From: Bradyrhizobium sp. Ai1a-2
Lineage (GTDB): Bacteria > Pseudomonadota > Alphaproteobacteria > Rhizobiales > Xanthobacteraceae
NCBI RefSeq assembly: GCF_000426245.1
Contig: NZ_AUEZ01000086.1
Coordinates: 1 to 32,101 of the forward strand
Direction of reading: 5' to 3'
Length of the DNA: 32,101 nt
Made by a program: the position numbers and the translations under genes. Every line of letters begins with the position of its first letter. Within the stretch, counting starts at the first letter, position 1. Shown piece by piece: positions 7,924 through 16,230 of the stretch. The notes beneath the pieces were generated by a model that was not told the DNA's origin, did no database searches, and saw only the letters and a program-made list of their open reading frames with translations.

Positions 7924-8624
7924 GTTTGCATCCTTAGTTATTTGCTACTAGCAACGCTGGAAGGAGAACTGAACCATTTGGAGGATCGCCTGCGACCGAC
8001 GCTTGTTGAAGTGTGCATGATTTTGATTAGTGGTGCATTTTGGAGAATGCGGGCGCACGGAAATCTATCAGAACGATCGTGCGGCAGATGTGTTCAAGAC
8101 AATGGCGAGACAAGCTCGAGAGACATTCATGTGCTGGGTGCTGGCTGTATCGTTTGCCGTGGTCCACTAGGGTGCACGCATCGTCACTGTCACCGTCCTG
8201 ACAAGCGAAACTGACTACGGCGCATTCATCGGTATGTAGAGATCTCGCACGTTACAGTACCGTGTCCGATATCGAGATTAGTGCGTCGGACGCAACCTGA
8301 ATATGACTTCGCAACACGTTCGCGAAAATCATGCGTCGACACATGACAGGCGTCTTCGTTAGGGTGGTAACATCATTTTGCGGGAGCCGTTGCGTGCCTC
8401 CATTGTCCTCGGTAGCGAGCATTCGCTTCCTTCTAGACATTCAAAATCTATCGCAGCGTTCTGGCGCGATGAGATCGTCGACATCTTTTCGAGGCGGAGA
8501 GAAATTCTCCGCGGCGTCAATGCAGGTGGAGGGTCAACGTCGTCATTTATCACGGGAGACGTTCCATCTGTAACGCGGATCGTCGGCTTAACATCAAGTA
8601 GCAATAGCGCCCGGGCCAAACATC
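7924..8624. other. 700-bp gene-free region
   Basis: No credible gene was found on either strand; the short open frames have no recognisable motif. It contains a hairpin with arms GCGGAGA (8494-8500) and TCTCCGC (8506-8512), about 112 bases downstream of the response regulator stop. There is no clear tRNA, repeat array or IS end. Confidence 0.5.
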
Positions 8625-9482
8625 TTAGTGAAGTCGTTCGACGACGGCGTCGAACACATATCCGACGCCCCGCGCGGTTCTGATGAGAGGCTTGGTTGCA
8701 TCGCCGTGCTGAAGTAAGCGCCGGAGCCGAAGAACCAGAGCATCGATACTCCGATCGCAGACATCTTCGCGTGATTGAATAGCCCTTAACAAGAATTCGC
8801 GTGACAGAGGTCTGCGAGGGGAATCAATAAATGCAAGCAACAGGGCGCAGGTCGGTCTGCTGAGCGAGGAGCAGGATCCAGCTGAATCGACTAGAGCGCG
8901 GTCTGAAAGCGTTAGCGTCCAGCCATCAAACTTGTATGTGCCTTGCTCTGGCCGTCTATGGAGACGATAGCGCCCCAATTTCTGACGCCTTTCTATGGCG
9001 CGCGCTTGTGCCCAGAATTCGTGCGGATCGAGAGGCTTGTTAATGCAGACGTCTGCGCCAAGCTCCAATGCGACTATACGATCGATGGGCATCAGTCGCC
9101 GGCTTGTTACCAGAACCGGAATATCAGAGACCGCTCTAAGTCGTCGTAGCCGATCGAAGCGGTCCCCTTTCGCGAACTCGATATCGAGAAGGATTAGACT
9201 CCAGTGGCTGTGCTCGACCACTGCCAGCAGTTCCTCGGAAAACCGAACTGCTTCGGCTCGACAGTCGCGAGAAGACAGAAAGCGTAAGAGCTGTTGCTCC
9301 AGAGAGGCATCGTTATCAACGAGAAGGATCTCGCTAGGGCTGCTTGCCGTCAGTCGCGGAGAAGCCGCGAACAAGGAGTGTTGTAGGGGTTTTAAACCTC
9401 GCTTCCGCATTCTTCTAGTGAAGTTCCGGAACGCGCCCCGGCGCTCTTGTTCGAACGCGCCCTGTCGCAGGATTGCATCCAT
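8625..9482 (-). CDS. OmpR/PhoB-type response regulator
   Basis: The 285-residue protein has a receiver domain at about 51-165 (EILLVDNDAS with the acidic pair Asp56/Asp58). Asp100 in LILLDIEF is the phospho-acceptor, T126 is in LVTSRR, and Lys149 is in INKPLD. A winged-helix DNA-binding domain at about 184-280 includes LVLRLRRLLQ and IRTARGVGYVF, the classical OmpR C-terminus. About 50 residues precede the receiver, more than usual, and no ribosome site is convincing at the assigned ATG. The true start may therefore be internal, for example Met25 or a TTG near residue 38. No histidine kinase is adjacent; the nearest is the hybrid kinase at 12181-14742, which has its own receiver, so this is an orphan regulator. 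Confidence 0.9.
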   Translation of the reverse strand: MDAILRQGAFEQERRGAFRNFTRRMRKRGLKPLQHSLFAASPRLTASSPSEILLVDNDASLEQQLLRFLSSRDCRAEAVRFSEELLAVVEHSHWSLILLDIEFAKGDRFDRLRRLRAVSDIPVLVTSRRLMPIDRIVALELGADVCINKPLDPHEFWAQARAIERRQKLGRYRLHRRPEQGTYKFDGWTLTLSDRALVDSAGSCSSLSRPTCALLLAFIDSPRRPLSREFLLRAIQSREDVCDRSIDALVLRLRRLLQHGDATKPLIRTARGVGYVFDAVVERLH

Positions 9483-9751
9483 TTCTGCGCCGTAGCGTGG
9501 CTGGCGCGTTGTGGTTGGCGTTGAAGGCGGTTTCGATCATTGGGGCCGGCTCCCGCTAGCTCGCGACTGGTTTGTGCTGTCGTCGGAGGTTGCAACCCAT
9601 CGTGTGCGTCGGGCACAGGGGAGTTGCATCGACCCGTTCCGTTTAGACGAACTCGGGCCGAGTGCTCTTGTTAGGAAATGCAAGAGTTTGACGCTCAGTG
9701 CATTTAGGAAGGGCGCCTAGGACGACTTGAAAGCAGCAGCAATACCGACCG

Positions 9752-10687
9752 TCACGGCAACTTCCTTAGGTTGCGAAGATCTCGGGGCGAGATGCCGTAG
9801 TTCGCTCTGAATGTATGGCTGAAGCCGGAGCTGTCGGAGAAGCCGTTTCTGAGCGCGATCGCGGTGATGCTGAGGTTCGGGTTGCCCAAAAGTTCGCGGT
9901 GTGCGCGCTCCAGACGTTCATTCCTGATGAGATGTCCTGGTGTGAGACCAATCTGGTCGAACGCGTTATACAGCGAACGCCTCGACAAGCCGAGATCGCG
10001 CGCAAGCCGATCGGGGTCGTAGTCTTGGTCGGAAATGTGTTGCAGGATCAGTAGACGTGCCCGAAGAAGGATTGCTGGAAGAGGTCGCGCAGTCATGGAG
10101 GATACGTCTTGAGCACCAAGCGAACGCAGCGCGATGTCAACCATGGATTCAAGAGCAAGCTCATCGGATGGAGAACTTGAACGATGTTGTAGGAGAGCTG
10201 CCGTCCCGGCGGCCGCCGCGGCAAGAGGTCCGCTGGTAGTGAGCGGTTTTCCCATCTCCTTATACACCGTGTCTTGCCACGAGCGGTTCGATGCTGGATC
10301 GAAGATCAGAACAAGACCTTCGTAGTCGTAGCTCATCTCCAGGTAATAGGTACAGGCCATCGCCGTGATGAGCGCCTCACCAGGGCGCAATATGAATGAT
10401 CGATGTGCATCCTCGTACCGCAATGTCCCCTTGAATTGCCAAATGAGTTTCAGGCAGCCGCCAAGGCCGGCCTGCGTTGCTCTCGGCCCAGACGCTTCGA
10501 CCGTCGTCTCTGGAGTCCAGAGATGCGAGATGGCGTACTTTTCAACTTGTCGGGAAAAAAGCGAACGACGAATTTGATCGCTCTTTAGCTCAACGGATAC
10601 GTTCGGAAAGGCTCTCTTGGCCTGTTCGATCGCGGCTTCTGCCAGGCGACGGAGCGAGTCTGGGCTGGCGCGGATGAGGTTTGTCAT
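9752..10687 (-). CDS. AraC-family transcriptional regulator
   Basis: The protein of about 311 residues has an N-terminal AraC-binding-like (cupin-type) sensor region and a C-terminal double helix-turn-helix of about 100 residues. The first HTH is DPDRLARDLGLSRRSLYNAF. The second follows through ERAHRELL, SITAIALRNGFSDSSGFSHT and the family signature FRANYGISPRDLR. The frame opens at TTG 10705; ATG 10687 is in frame and I prefer it, although neither start has a good ribosome site. Three 17-base direct repeats 77-143 bases upstream are a natural binding array for it. It is divergent from the crotonase gene, so control of that gene and of itself is likely. The inducer is unknown. Confidence 0.92.
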   Translation of the reverse strand: MTNLIRASPDSLRRLAEAAIEQAKRAFPNVSVELKSDQIRRSLFSRQVEKYAISHLWTPETTVEASGPRATQAGLGGCLKLIWQFKGTLRYEDAHRSFILRPGEALITAMACTYYLEMSYDYEGLVLIFDPASNRSWQDTVYKEMGKPLTTSGPLAAAAAGTAALLQHRSSSPSDELALESMVDIALRSLGAQDVSSMTARPLPAILLRARLLILQHISDQDYDPDRLARDLGLSRRSLYNAFDQIGLTPGHLIRNERLERAHRELLGNPNLSITAIALRNGFSDSSGFSHTFRANYGISPRDLRNLRKLP

Positions 10688-10763
10688 TGGTGGGAGCGCG
10701 GTCAAGACTGACGGATAACCGCTCGCAACGTTAGATGGATATTCTGGTATATCAAGCTGTGCT

Positions 10764-10830
10764 CGACTACGATCGTAGCACCAAGTGTCGACTAAGAGCG
10801 TAACGGAGTAGGTCGATTACTATCGTAACG
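10764..10830. promoter_or_regulatory. Three direct repeats at 25-bp pitch (candidate operator array)
   Basis: The units are CGACTACGATCGTAGCA (10764-10780), CGACTAAGAGCGTAACG (10789-10805) and CGATTACTATCGTAACG (10814-10830), starting exactly 25 bp apart. Each is preceded by T. The consensus is CGAYTAMKAKCGTARCR. Units 1 and 3 are also dyads (CTAC-GATC-GTAG and TTAC-TATC-GTAA). They lie between the divergent AraC and crotonase genes. AraC-type proteins commonly bind direct repeats, so this is a candidate site for the neighbouring regulator. Confidence 0.6.
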
Positions 10831-11191
10831 ACATCGATGTGGCGAAAGGTTCAAGCGACCGGGCATGGCCGCGCGGCGGAGTGCCGAGCTCGCCGGTGCG
10901 ACTTGGATCAGAAGGTGCGGGCGCCGGGATCGAAACACAAAATGGTGCGCGAACCGACGCCGGCTTGTGAAGCTATCCTCAATTGCACCGTAAGCACCAA
11001 TGTATACGTTTATGAACATCAGCATCGGCGGGAGGATGATCGAGGGCGTGAGGATCTTCTTGTCGACTATCGCGGCCGTGGCCGCCTATTGCAGGCCGAG
11101 TGACGTCTTGCTCGATAGCGAGGTATAGCGCGAGCATTAAGGCACACCCGTCATTCGTGAATCGAGCCATCCATAGAAGGATATCCGTCAG
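10831..11191. other. Remainder of AraC-crotonase spacer
   Basis: About 360 bases with no supported gene. ACATCGATGT, a perfect 10-bp palindrome, sits at 10831-10840 right after the repeat array. An open minus-strand frame at 10792-11025 overlaps the repeats and shows no family features. AAGGA lies about 10 bases ahead of the crotonase ATG. Confidence 0.4.
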
Positions 11192-11989
11192 ATGACCCAA
11201 CCACCACAGTTCGATCTTCCACGCTCCTTATCAGTCGACTTGCACGACAACGTTGCGGTGCTTTGCCTGTCGCGGCCGGAAAAGCGAAACGCGCTGGACG
11301 CTGAGACAATTCGTGGTATAGATCGCTTCTTCAGCGATTTGCCGTCTGCAATCCACGCTGTGATTATTCGCGGTAACGGAGATCATTTTTGCGCCGGCGC
11401 CGATCTAGGCATGATTGCCGAAATCGCCGACTCCTCTACGCTCTTCGGCTCTCAGGAATATCATCGCGCCTTTGATCGGATAGAACATAGTCGTGTGCCG
11501 GTTATCGCTGTGCTTCATGGTGCGGTCGTAGGCGGAGGACTAGAGCTGGCAGCCGCAGCGCATATCCGAGTAGCCGAACGCGGAACGTATTATGCGTTGC
11601 CAGAAGGTATGCGCGGCATCTTTGTTGGCGGGGCAGGATCAGTAAGGATACCGCGACTAATCGGTGTACCGAGAATGACGGACATGATCTTGACCGGGCG
11701 CACATACGGAGCTGAGTTAGGCGAAGCGATCGGCTTGTCGCAGTACGTTGTCGAGCCTGGCGCAGGGCTGACCAAAGGGCTGGAACTCGCAAAGCTTGCA
11801 GCCACCAATCTACCGGTGACGAACTTCGCGATCATAAGGGCGCTACCACTCATCGCGCGTGTCGACCCGGAAGCAGGCTCGCTGCTTGAGAGCCTGATGT
11901 TCACGGCAACCACAGCGCAGGATGAGACGAGGCAGAGGCTTCGCGCGTTTCTCAACAAGCAGGCACCGAAAGTGTCACATCATACGTAA
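11192..11989 (+). CDS. Enoyl-CoA hydratase/isomerase (crotonase) family protein
   Basis: The 265-residue protein has normal crotonase length. It shows LSRPEKRNALDAETI (27-40), oxyanion-hole peptides FCAGADLGMI (67-76) and VVGGGLELAAAAHIRVA (112-128), and both acids that align with the catalytic glutamates of enoyl-CoA hydratase. These are Glu118 in GGGLELA and Glu138 in LPEGMRGIFVGGAG. Hydration of an enoyl-CoA, or a related lyase/isomerase reaction, is therefore chemically possible. The exact substrate cannot be read from sequence. No acyl-CoA ligase or dehydrogenase is adjacent, so it stands alone between the AraC regulator (divergent) and the hybrid kinase (convergent). Confidence 0.9.
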   Translation: MTQPPQFDLPRSLSVDLHDNVAVLCLSRPEKRNALDAETIRGIDRFFSDLPSAIHAVIIRGNGDHFCAGADLGMIAEIADSSTLFGSQEYHRAFDRIEHSRVPVIAVLHGAVVGGGLELAAAAHIRVAERGTYYALPEGMRGIFVGGAGSVRIPRLIGVPRMTDMILTGRTYGAELGEAIGLSQYVVEPGAGLTKGLELAKLAATNLPVTNFAIIRALPLIARVDPEAGSLLESLMFTATTAQDETRQRLRAFLNKQAPKVSHHT

Positions 11990-12180
11990 ATGAAGGGTGG
12001 GACGCTCAAAGAGTGGCACAATGGCGGCCAATGTTACGGGGAGAACACGCCGAAGTCAGATCTGCGTAAGCCCTAAGACCACGGTGGTCCATGGAATGCC
12101 CTGCCGAAGGCTGCGCTCGATCTGATAGAAGACCGGAGGCATGGTATTTTCCGCTGAGGACAGCCCAGACGGGGATGAAG

Positions 12181-14742
12181 TCAGGCAGCGCCCAAAACCA
12201 GTCGAAGATGTTGAGCCAGCTCCGCGCGCCGGAATGGTTTGCCGATGACGGGAAACTCGCCTTCTGCCCCGTGCCGCGCCAACGCGTCTGCCGCGTTGCC
12301 TGACGCGAGCAGAATCTTGATACCGCCGCAGAGCAGCGTCGCTTCGCGGGCAAGTTCAACGCCGCTGATGCCTCCCGGCATCTTGATATCGCTGAACAGC
12401 AGATCGAACCTCTTGTCGTCCCTAAGGATCCGGATGGCGTCGGCACCGCTCTGGGCGCAGAGAACTTGATAGCCGAGCCCTCTCAGTATTGCTGACGTGG
12501 CATCCATGACATCGTGATCATCTTCGACCATGAGGATTCTGCCGGACCCTGCTGCTGCTTCCTGCGGTTGATCAGTATCCGGTCCCACATTCGGCGCTTG
12601 AGTGGATCTTGGCAGATAGAGACTGACCGTGGTTCCCACTCCTACAGTGCTTTCGATGGTGACGTGGCCGCCGGATTGCCGGACGAATCCATAAACCATG
12701 CTGAGGCCGAGCCCAGTTCCCTTGCCGACTTCTTTCGTGGTGAAAAACGGTTCGAACACCCGCTCCAACGTCTCTTGCGGCATGCCGCAACCTGTGTCGG
12801 TGACGGAGAGTTTGACGTATGATCCGGCCGCGATGCTGGCTACGGCGTCTTCGTCGAGGGTTACATTTCGTGCCTCGATGTCCAGCCGCCCGCCGTCCGG
12901 CATGGCATCGCGCGCGTTCAGGGCCAAGTTGAGGAGCGCTGTCTCCATCTGCGCCGGGTCAACATGGCATAGCCACAGCTGATCATCCGCGACGAGGTTG
13001 ACCTTGCACCCGTCGCCGAGTGCGCGAAGGATCAGTCCCTGAAAGTCCCGAATGAGAGCGTTTACACGAATGGTCTTCGGGTTCAGCCTCTGTCGTCGGG
13101 AAAAGGCGAGGAGCTGCGCGGTCAGGCTTGCCCCCCGATCGGCGGCCTTCCGCGCTACTATTGCGAGTCCCCGAACGCTTTCGTCATCCGTCGTACGGCT
13201 CTCTATAAGTTCGAGATTGCCGGAAATCACCATAAGCAAATTGTTGAAGTCGTGGGCAATACCTCCCGTGAGCTGGCCGACAGCCTCCATTTTTTGGCTC
13301 TGATGAAGTTGTTCTTCCATCAGACGGCGGGCCTCGATGGCATGCTTGTGTTCGGTGATGTCTCGAAACAAAATGACGATGCCTTCGCCGGAGAGGAATA
13401 CATTGACCGCGTACCAGAGATCTTGGAAGAACATTTCTATGGATGCGAAGCTCTTTTTCGACATCGCCGCATGCGCTCGGGCCGAGAGGTCCGCGTCGAG
13501 CCAATCCGGAAAGGTCTCCCACAGGTTCATTCCAATGAGGTCGTCTCCGACAGACAGCTGCGCCTTTGCCCGCTCATTCAGATAAGTGATGCACCATTCG
13601 GTATCGACGATGAGAACGCAGTCGGTCGTGCTCTCGAATATCGTCGTGATCAGAGCTGCTGCCTGCTCGGCTCTCTCTTTCGCATCGTGCAGCTCCTGCT
13701 CGCGATTGGCGAGCGCATCGGCCATCGCGTTGAATGCGTCTGCGACCCGGGTAATCTCTGATCCTTTGTCTAGGATTTGTGCTCGGCGCGCGTAGTCGCC
13801 AAGTCGCCACTGGTTGGCAGCGTCAACCAATTCTCGCAGCGGCTGCTGGATGAACCGGCGGGCTCCAAACCATGTCAAGGCCAACACGACTGACGCGCCC
13901 GTGACAATCAGGAGGACACCCAGGCGTGTCCGACGCTGGATCTGGCTGAAGGCCCGCGCCTTGTCGATCCCGAAGGTGACAAATATCTCCCCGGAATCTG
14001 CTTGCAGAACAGTGTGGCCCACGATCCGCTCTACGCCGTCAATGTCGTGCACGGTTGTCGTGCCCGAATGGTCCCCATGCAAGTAATGGTCATCGGGGAT
14101 GTTCCGGCCCACGAACTGGTCGTTACCGGGATATCGTGCGAGGTACGTGCCGCGGTGGTCGACAATGGCGAGGGCGGCGCCAGGCAGCGTACCCTTTTGA
14201 GCGAGATAGTGAGCCAGCCAATCGAGGCTGAGAGCGGCTATTACGACCCCGCCCATGTGGTCATCGTCGCCGTAGAATGGCAGGGCGAAGTGAAGGACGT
14301 TGCGGCCGGTTGCGCGTCCGTGGGCGAACTCTCCGACCGTAAACTTTCCGGTTTTCACGGCACTGGCGAAGTAACCGCGCCCGGCGGCAGTCGCAGGCTT
14401 GTACTCGATGTTCGAGTCGCAGAAAGAAGCTCCATTCGTATCAACCACGATGAAACTGATGAACTCCGGGTATCGCTCTTTGATCCTGGAGAGGTAAGCC
14501 TCGCATCCTCGGGAGTCCTTCGCCTTTATCGCGGGAAGCTCTGAGAGTGCGATCAATGCCTGACGAATGCCCTGGATGATTTGCTGCTGTTCGGCGGCGG
14601 CGAGCTTGGCGAGACCAAGCGCCAGCTCCTGCACTTCCATTTGGTGGGAGAAACGGAGGTCGAGCTCATTGTACAACTGGATTGCGGTTCCAGGCAGAAG
14701 TGCAAACGCCACCAGCATAAACAGCCGCTGCAACAAAGCCAC
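12181..14742 (-). CDS. Hybrid sensor histidine kinase with Cache, HAMP, PAS and receiver domains
   Basis: The 853-residue membrane kinase has a first transmembrane helix at about 5-22 and a periplasmic Cache-type sensor at about 35-265. A second helix follows at about 273-292 (RTRLGVLLIVTGASVVLALT), then HAMP at about 293-345 and PAS at about 365-465. The HisKA domain has His497 in GGIAHDFNNLL. The HATPase has the N box LNLALNARDA (605-614), G1 TDTGCGM and G2 GKGTGLGL. The C-terminal receiver has an acidic cluster (EDD, 740-742), Asp785 in LLFSDIKMPGG and Lys835 in IGKPF. The Cache sensor class often detects small organic acids or amino acids, but the ligand here is unknown. No dedicated output regulator is next to it. 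The gene is convergent with the crotonase. Confidence 0.93.
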   Translation of the reverse strand: MALLQRLFMLVAFALLPGTAIQLYNELDLRFSHQMEVQELALGLAKLAAAEQQQIIQGIRQALIALSELPAIKAKDSRGCEAYLSRIKERYPEFISFIVVDTNGASFCDSNIEYKPATAAGRGYFASAVKTGKFTVGEFAHGRATGRNVLHFALPFYGDDDHMGGVVIAALSLDWLAHYLAQKGTLPGAALAIVDHRGTYLARYPGNDQFVGRNIPDDHYLHGDHSGTTTVHDIDGVERIVGHTVLQADSGEIFVTFGIDKARAFSQIQRRTRLGVLLIVTGASVVLALTWFGARRFIQQPLRELVDAANQWRLGDYARRAQILDKGSEITRVADAFNAMADALANREQELHDAKERAEQAAALITTIFESTTDCVLIVDTEWCITYLNERAKAQLSVGDDLIGMNLWETFPDWLDADLSARAHAAMSKKSFASIEMFFQDLWYAVNVFLSGEGIVILFRDITEHKHAIEARRLMEEQLHQSQKMEAVGQLTGGIAHDFNNLLMVISGNLELIESRTTDDESVRGLAIVARKAADRGASLTAQLLAFSRRQRLNPKTIRVNALIRDFQGLILRALGDGCKVNLVADDQLWLCHVDPAQMETALLNLALNARDAMPDGGRLDIEARNVTLDEDAVASIAAGSYVKLSVTDTGCGMPQETLERVFEPFFTTKEVGKGTGLGLSMVYGFVRQSGGHVTIESTVGVGTTVSLYLPRSTQAPNVGPDTDQPQEAAAGSGRILMVEDDHDVMDATSAILRGLGYQVLCAQSGADAIRILRDDKRFDLLFSDIKMPGGISGVELAREATLLCGGIKILLASGNAADALARHGAEGEFPVIGKPFRRAELAQHLRLVLGAA

Positions 14743-15024
14743 CGCTCAATTTCCAAAAACCTGACGCGGTACGCTCCAAAGCGCCGATGCGCCAGAACTG
14801 CGCGGGGCGCATTGCGCATAGCACGCCTTGCTTTCGCGATCCTGGTAGTTCATTCGACCAGCCAACAGACGCGCTGCGTACCGTCTTCGTGTCATCTGTT
14901 GCTCGTCTGTCACTCGAATTGAGAGGGGAAATACATAGGCGTCGTTGCGGCACGATTTCGGTGTTGCGAGTTTCATCACCGTAGTGACATGTTTGTCGCG
15001 CCAATGACTGACACACCGTTGTTT

Positions 15025-15038
15025 GTTGCAATTGCAAC
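15025..15038. promoter_or_regulatory. Perfect 14-bp palindrome, possible operator
   Basis: GTTGCAATTGCAAC is its own reverse complement and sits in a gene-free stretch between the kinase and the YrdC-like gene. The binding protein is unknown; the symmetry suits a dimeric repressor. Confidence 0.35.
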
Positions 15039-15289
15039 GGAAAATCCGGTTAGCTCAACGTGTCGCAATCGGCGTCTACTGCGCGCGCGGTGCATGATCG
15101 CATCCAACCTGCACATGAGGGCGGAAGCGCGCTTCGAAGAAATGGATATTCGGATGGCGCTAGTTCGCTCGCGCGTTCAAGGCGAGTTACGATATGGGTT
15201 GAGGCCGTCCGGCAATACCTTGCAATATTCCGAATAGCCGGAGCGGGCGAGTTTGAAAGGTCTCGGGAATGAGGCGCGCCGATCCGCGA

Positions 15290-15319
15290 CCTACTCGCTG
15301 AGTTTCGTCAGCGAGTAGG
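15290..15319. terminator. Strong hairpin downstream of the YrdC-like gene
   Basis: Perfect 12-bp arms CCTACTCGCTGA and TCAGCGAGTAGG enclose GTTTCG. It lies about 135 bases past the stop of the minus-strand YrdC-like gene. No T-run follows on either strand, so it may act as a Rho-independent-like block, an mRNA 3' protector or something else. Confidence 0.45.
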
Positions 15320-15454
15320 CATTGGATAGGTCTCCGACGATCAATCTTTCCGACAGAAGGTATGGAGCGAGGGCAGCTTGACTTTGTAAGAGTGGTCGAT
15401 CGCACAGTTTGGCCGATCGCCTCGACCTGCCCCCGGCACGCTCGTGGTGTGTCG

Positions 15455-16162
15455 CTAAGCGACCAAATGAGCGGGCCGACTTTCAAGTTCAATCCCGAAT
15501 TCGTCAATAATGATGTCTCGAATCCGATCGAAGGCGAGTCCCCAGCGGATGACCTTCATTGTCCTAAAGTCGATCTGAGTGGAGGAGAGACCGTTCGGGT
15601 GCTCCCACCGTGAGGTTCCATAGTCGATAATGATGTCCGCAGCATCTCGGACTTCCTGTTCGATATCCTCCACCCGATATTTCGTGCCCGCCAAAGATCT
15701 GTTGGCCGACGATCCGACGAACGGAAAATTGTCTCTCCATGCATGCGCGACGATCCGATCGCGTAACTCGCCTCCATTGAGAAGGAAGTTGACTGTGCCG
15801 TCTCGCGTCGCCATTCCAAACAGGAAAGGTGTCAGCGCTTTCATGAACGGATGATCTTCTCGAAAGGGCGCAACGACCGAAAGAGGAAGGTCGTGGTCCT
15901 GGGTAATGGACCTTACGATGCGACGTCCCGTCTCCGACATAACGTGGACGGCCTCGTGAACCACGTACGATCCGCACACGCCACTTGCGCGGTCATAAGA
16001 GCGATTCTTCGCGGCATAAACTCGCCTGAGAGCATCGTCACCCGCACATTGGATCGCATAAGACAGGTCGTAGGGAACTATGGCAACGCCGCCGGATCTG
16101 AGAACGTCGTAAACACGGTCGGCGTCTGCCTGAACATCGAAGCGATCACTCGTGGGTGTCAT
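15455..16162 (-). CDS. Sua5/YciO/YrdC-family protein (divergent paralogue)
   Basis: The frame is open far upstream to 16483, overlapping the MFS gene. The ATG at 16160-16162 is preceded by AAAGGA at proper spacing and gives 235 residues (an ATG at 16166-16168 would sit directly on the ribosome site). Family features are GGVAIVPYDLSYAI (like GGVVAYPTDTVYGL), ALRRVYAAKNR (like RIYxxKxR) and VGSSANRSLAGT (like SSANxSG). YrdC proteins make threonylcarbamoyl-AMP for tRNA t6A, but this one departs from the consensus in the nucleotide-binding entry (YDLSY for TDTVY). It sits 68 bases after an MFS gene, so it may be a specialised paralogue rather than the housekeeping enzyme. Function is uncertain. 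Confidence 0.82.
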   Translation of the reverse strand: MTPTSDRFDVQADADRVYDVLRSGGVAIVPYDLSYAIQCAGDDALRRVYAAKNRSYDRASGVCGSYVVHEAVHVMSETGRRIVRSITQDHDLPLSVVAPFREDHPFMKALTPFLFGMATRDGTVNFLLNGGELRDRIVAHAWRDNFPFVGSSANRSLAGTKYRVEDIEQEVRDAADIIIDYGTSRWEHPNGLSSTQIDFRTMKVIRWGLAFDRIRDIIIDEFGIELESRPAHLVA

Positions 16163-16230
16163 AGTCATCCTTTCGCAGTGTGAGATGTGAGAGTTGTTGC
16201 CAATTGAGGAGGATAGTTCCTCGATCCAAC

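Larger units (their letters stand above)
14743..15454. other. 712-bp gene-free region upstream of the hybrid kinase
   Basis: No supported gene. It holds a perfect 14-bp palindrome, GTTGCAATTGCAAC (15025-15038), about 280 bases upstream of the kinase start, and a strong hairpin at 15290-15319. Open frames here carry no recognisable motif. Confidence 0.45.

Noticed and set aside
10764..10830. CRISPR array or plasmid iterons
   Set aside because: Only three 17-bp imperfect units with 8-bp gaps, no cas or rep genes and no AT-rich origin; an operator array fits better.
10792..11025. 77-residue minus-strand frame in the AraC-crotonase spacer
   Set aside because: Covers the operator-like repeats and shows no family features or ribosome site.
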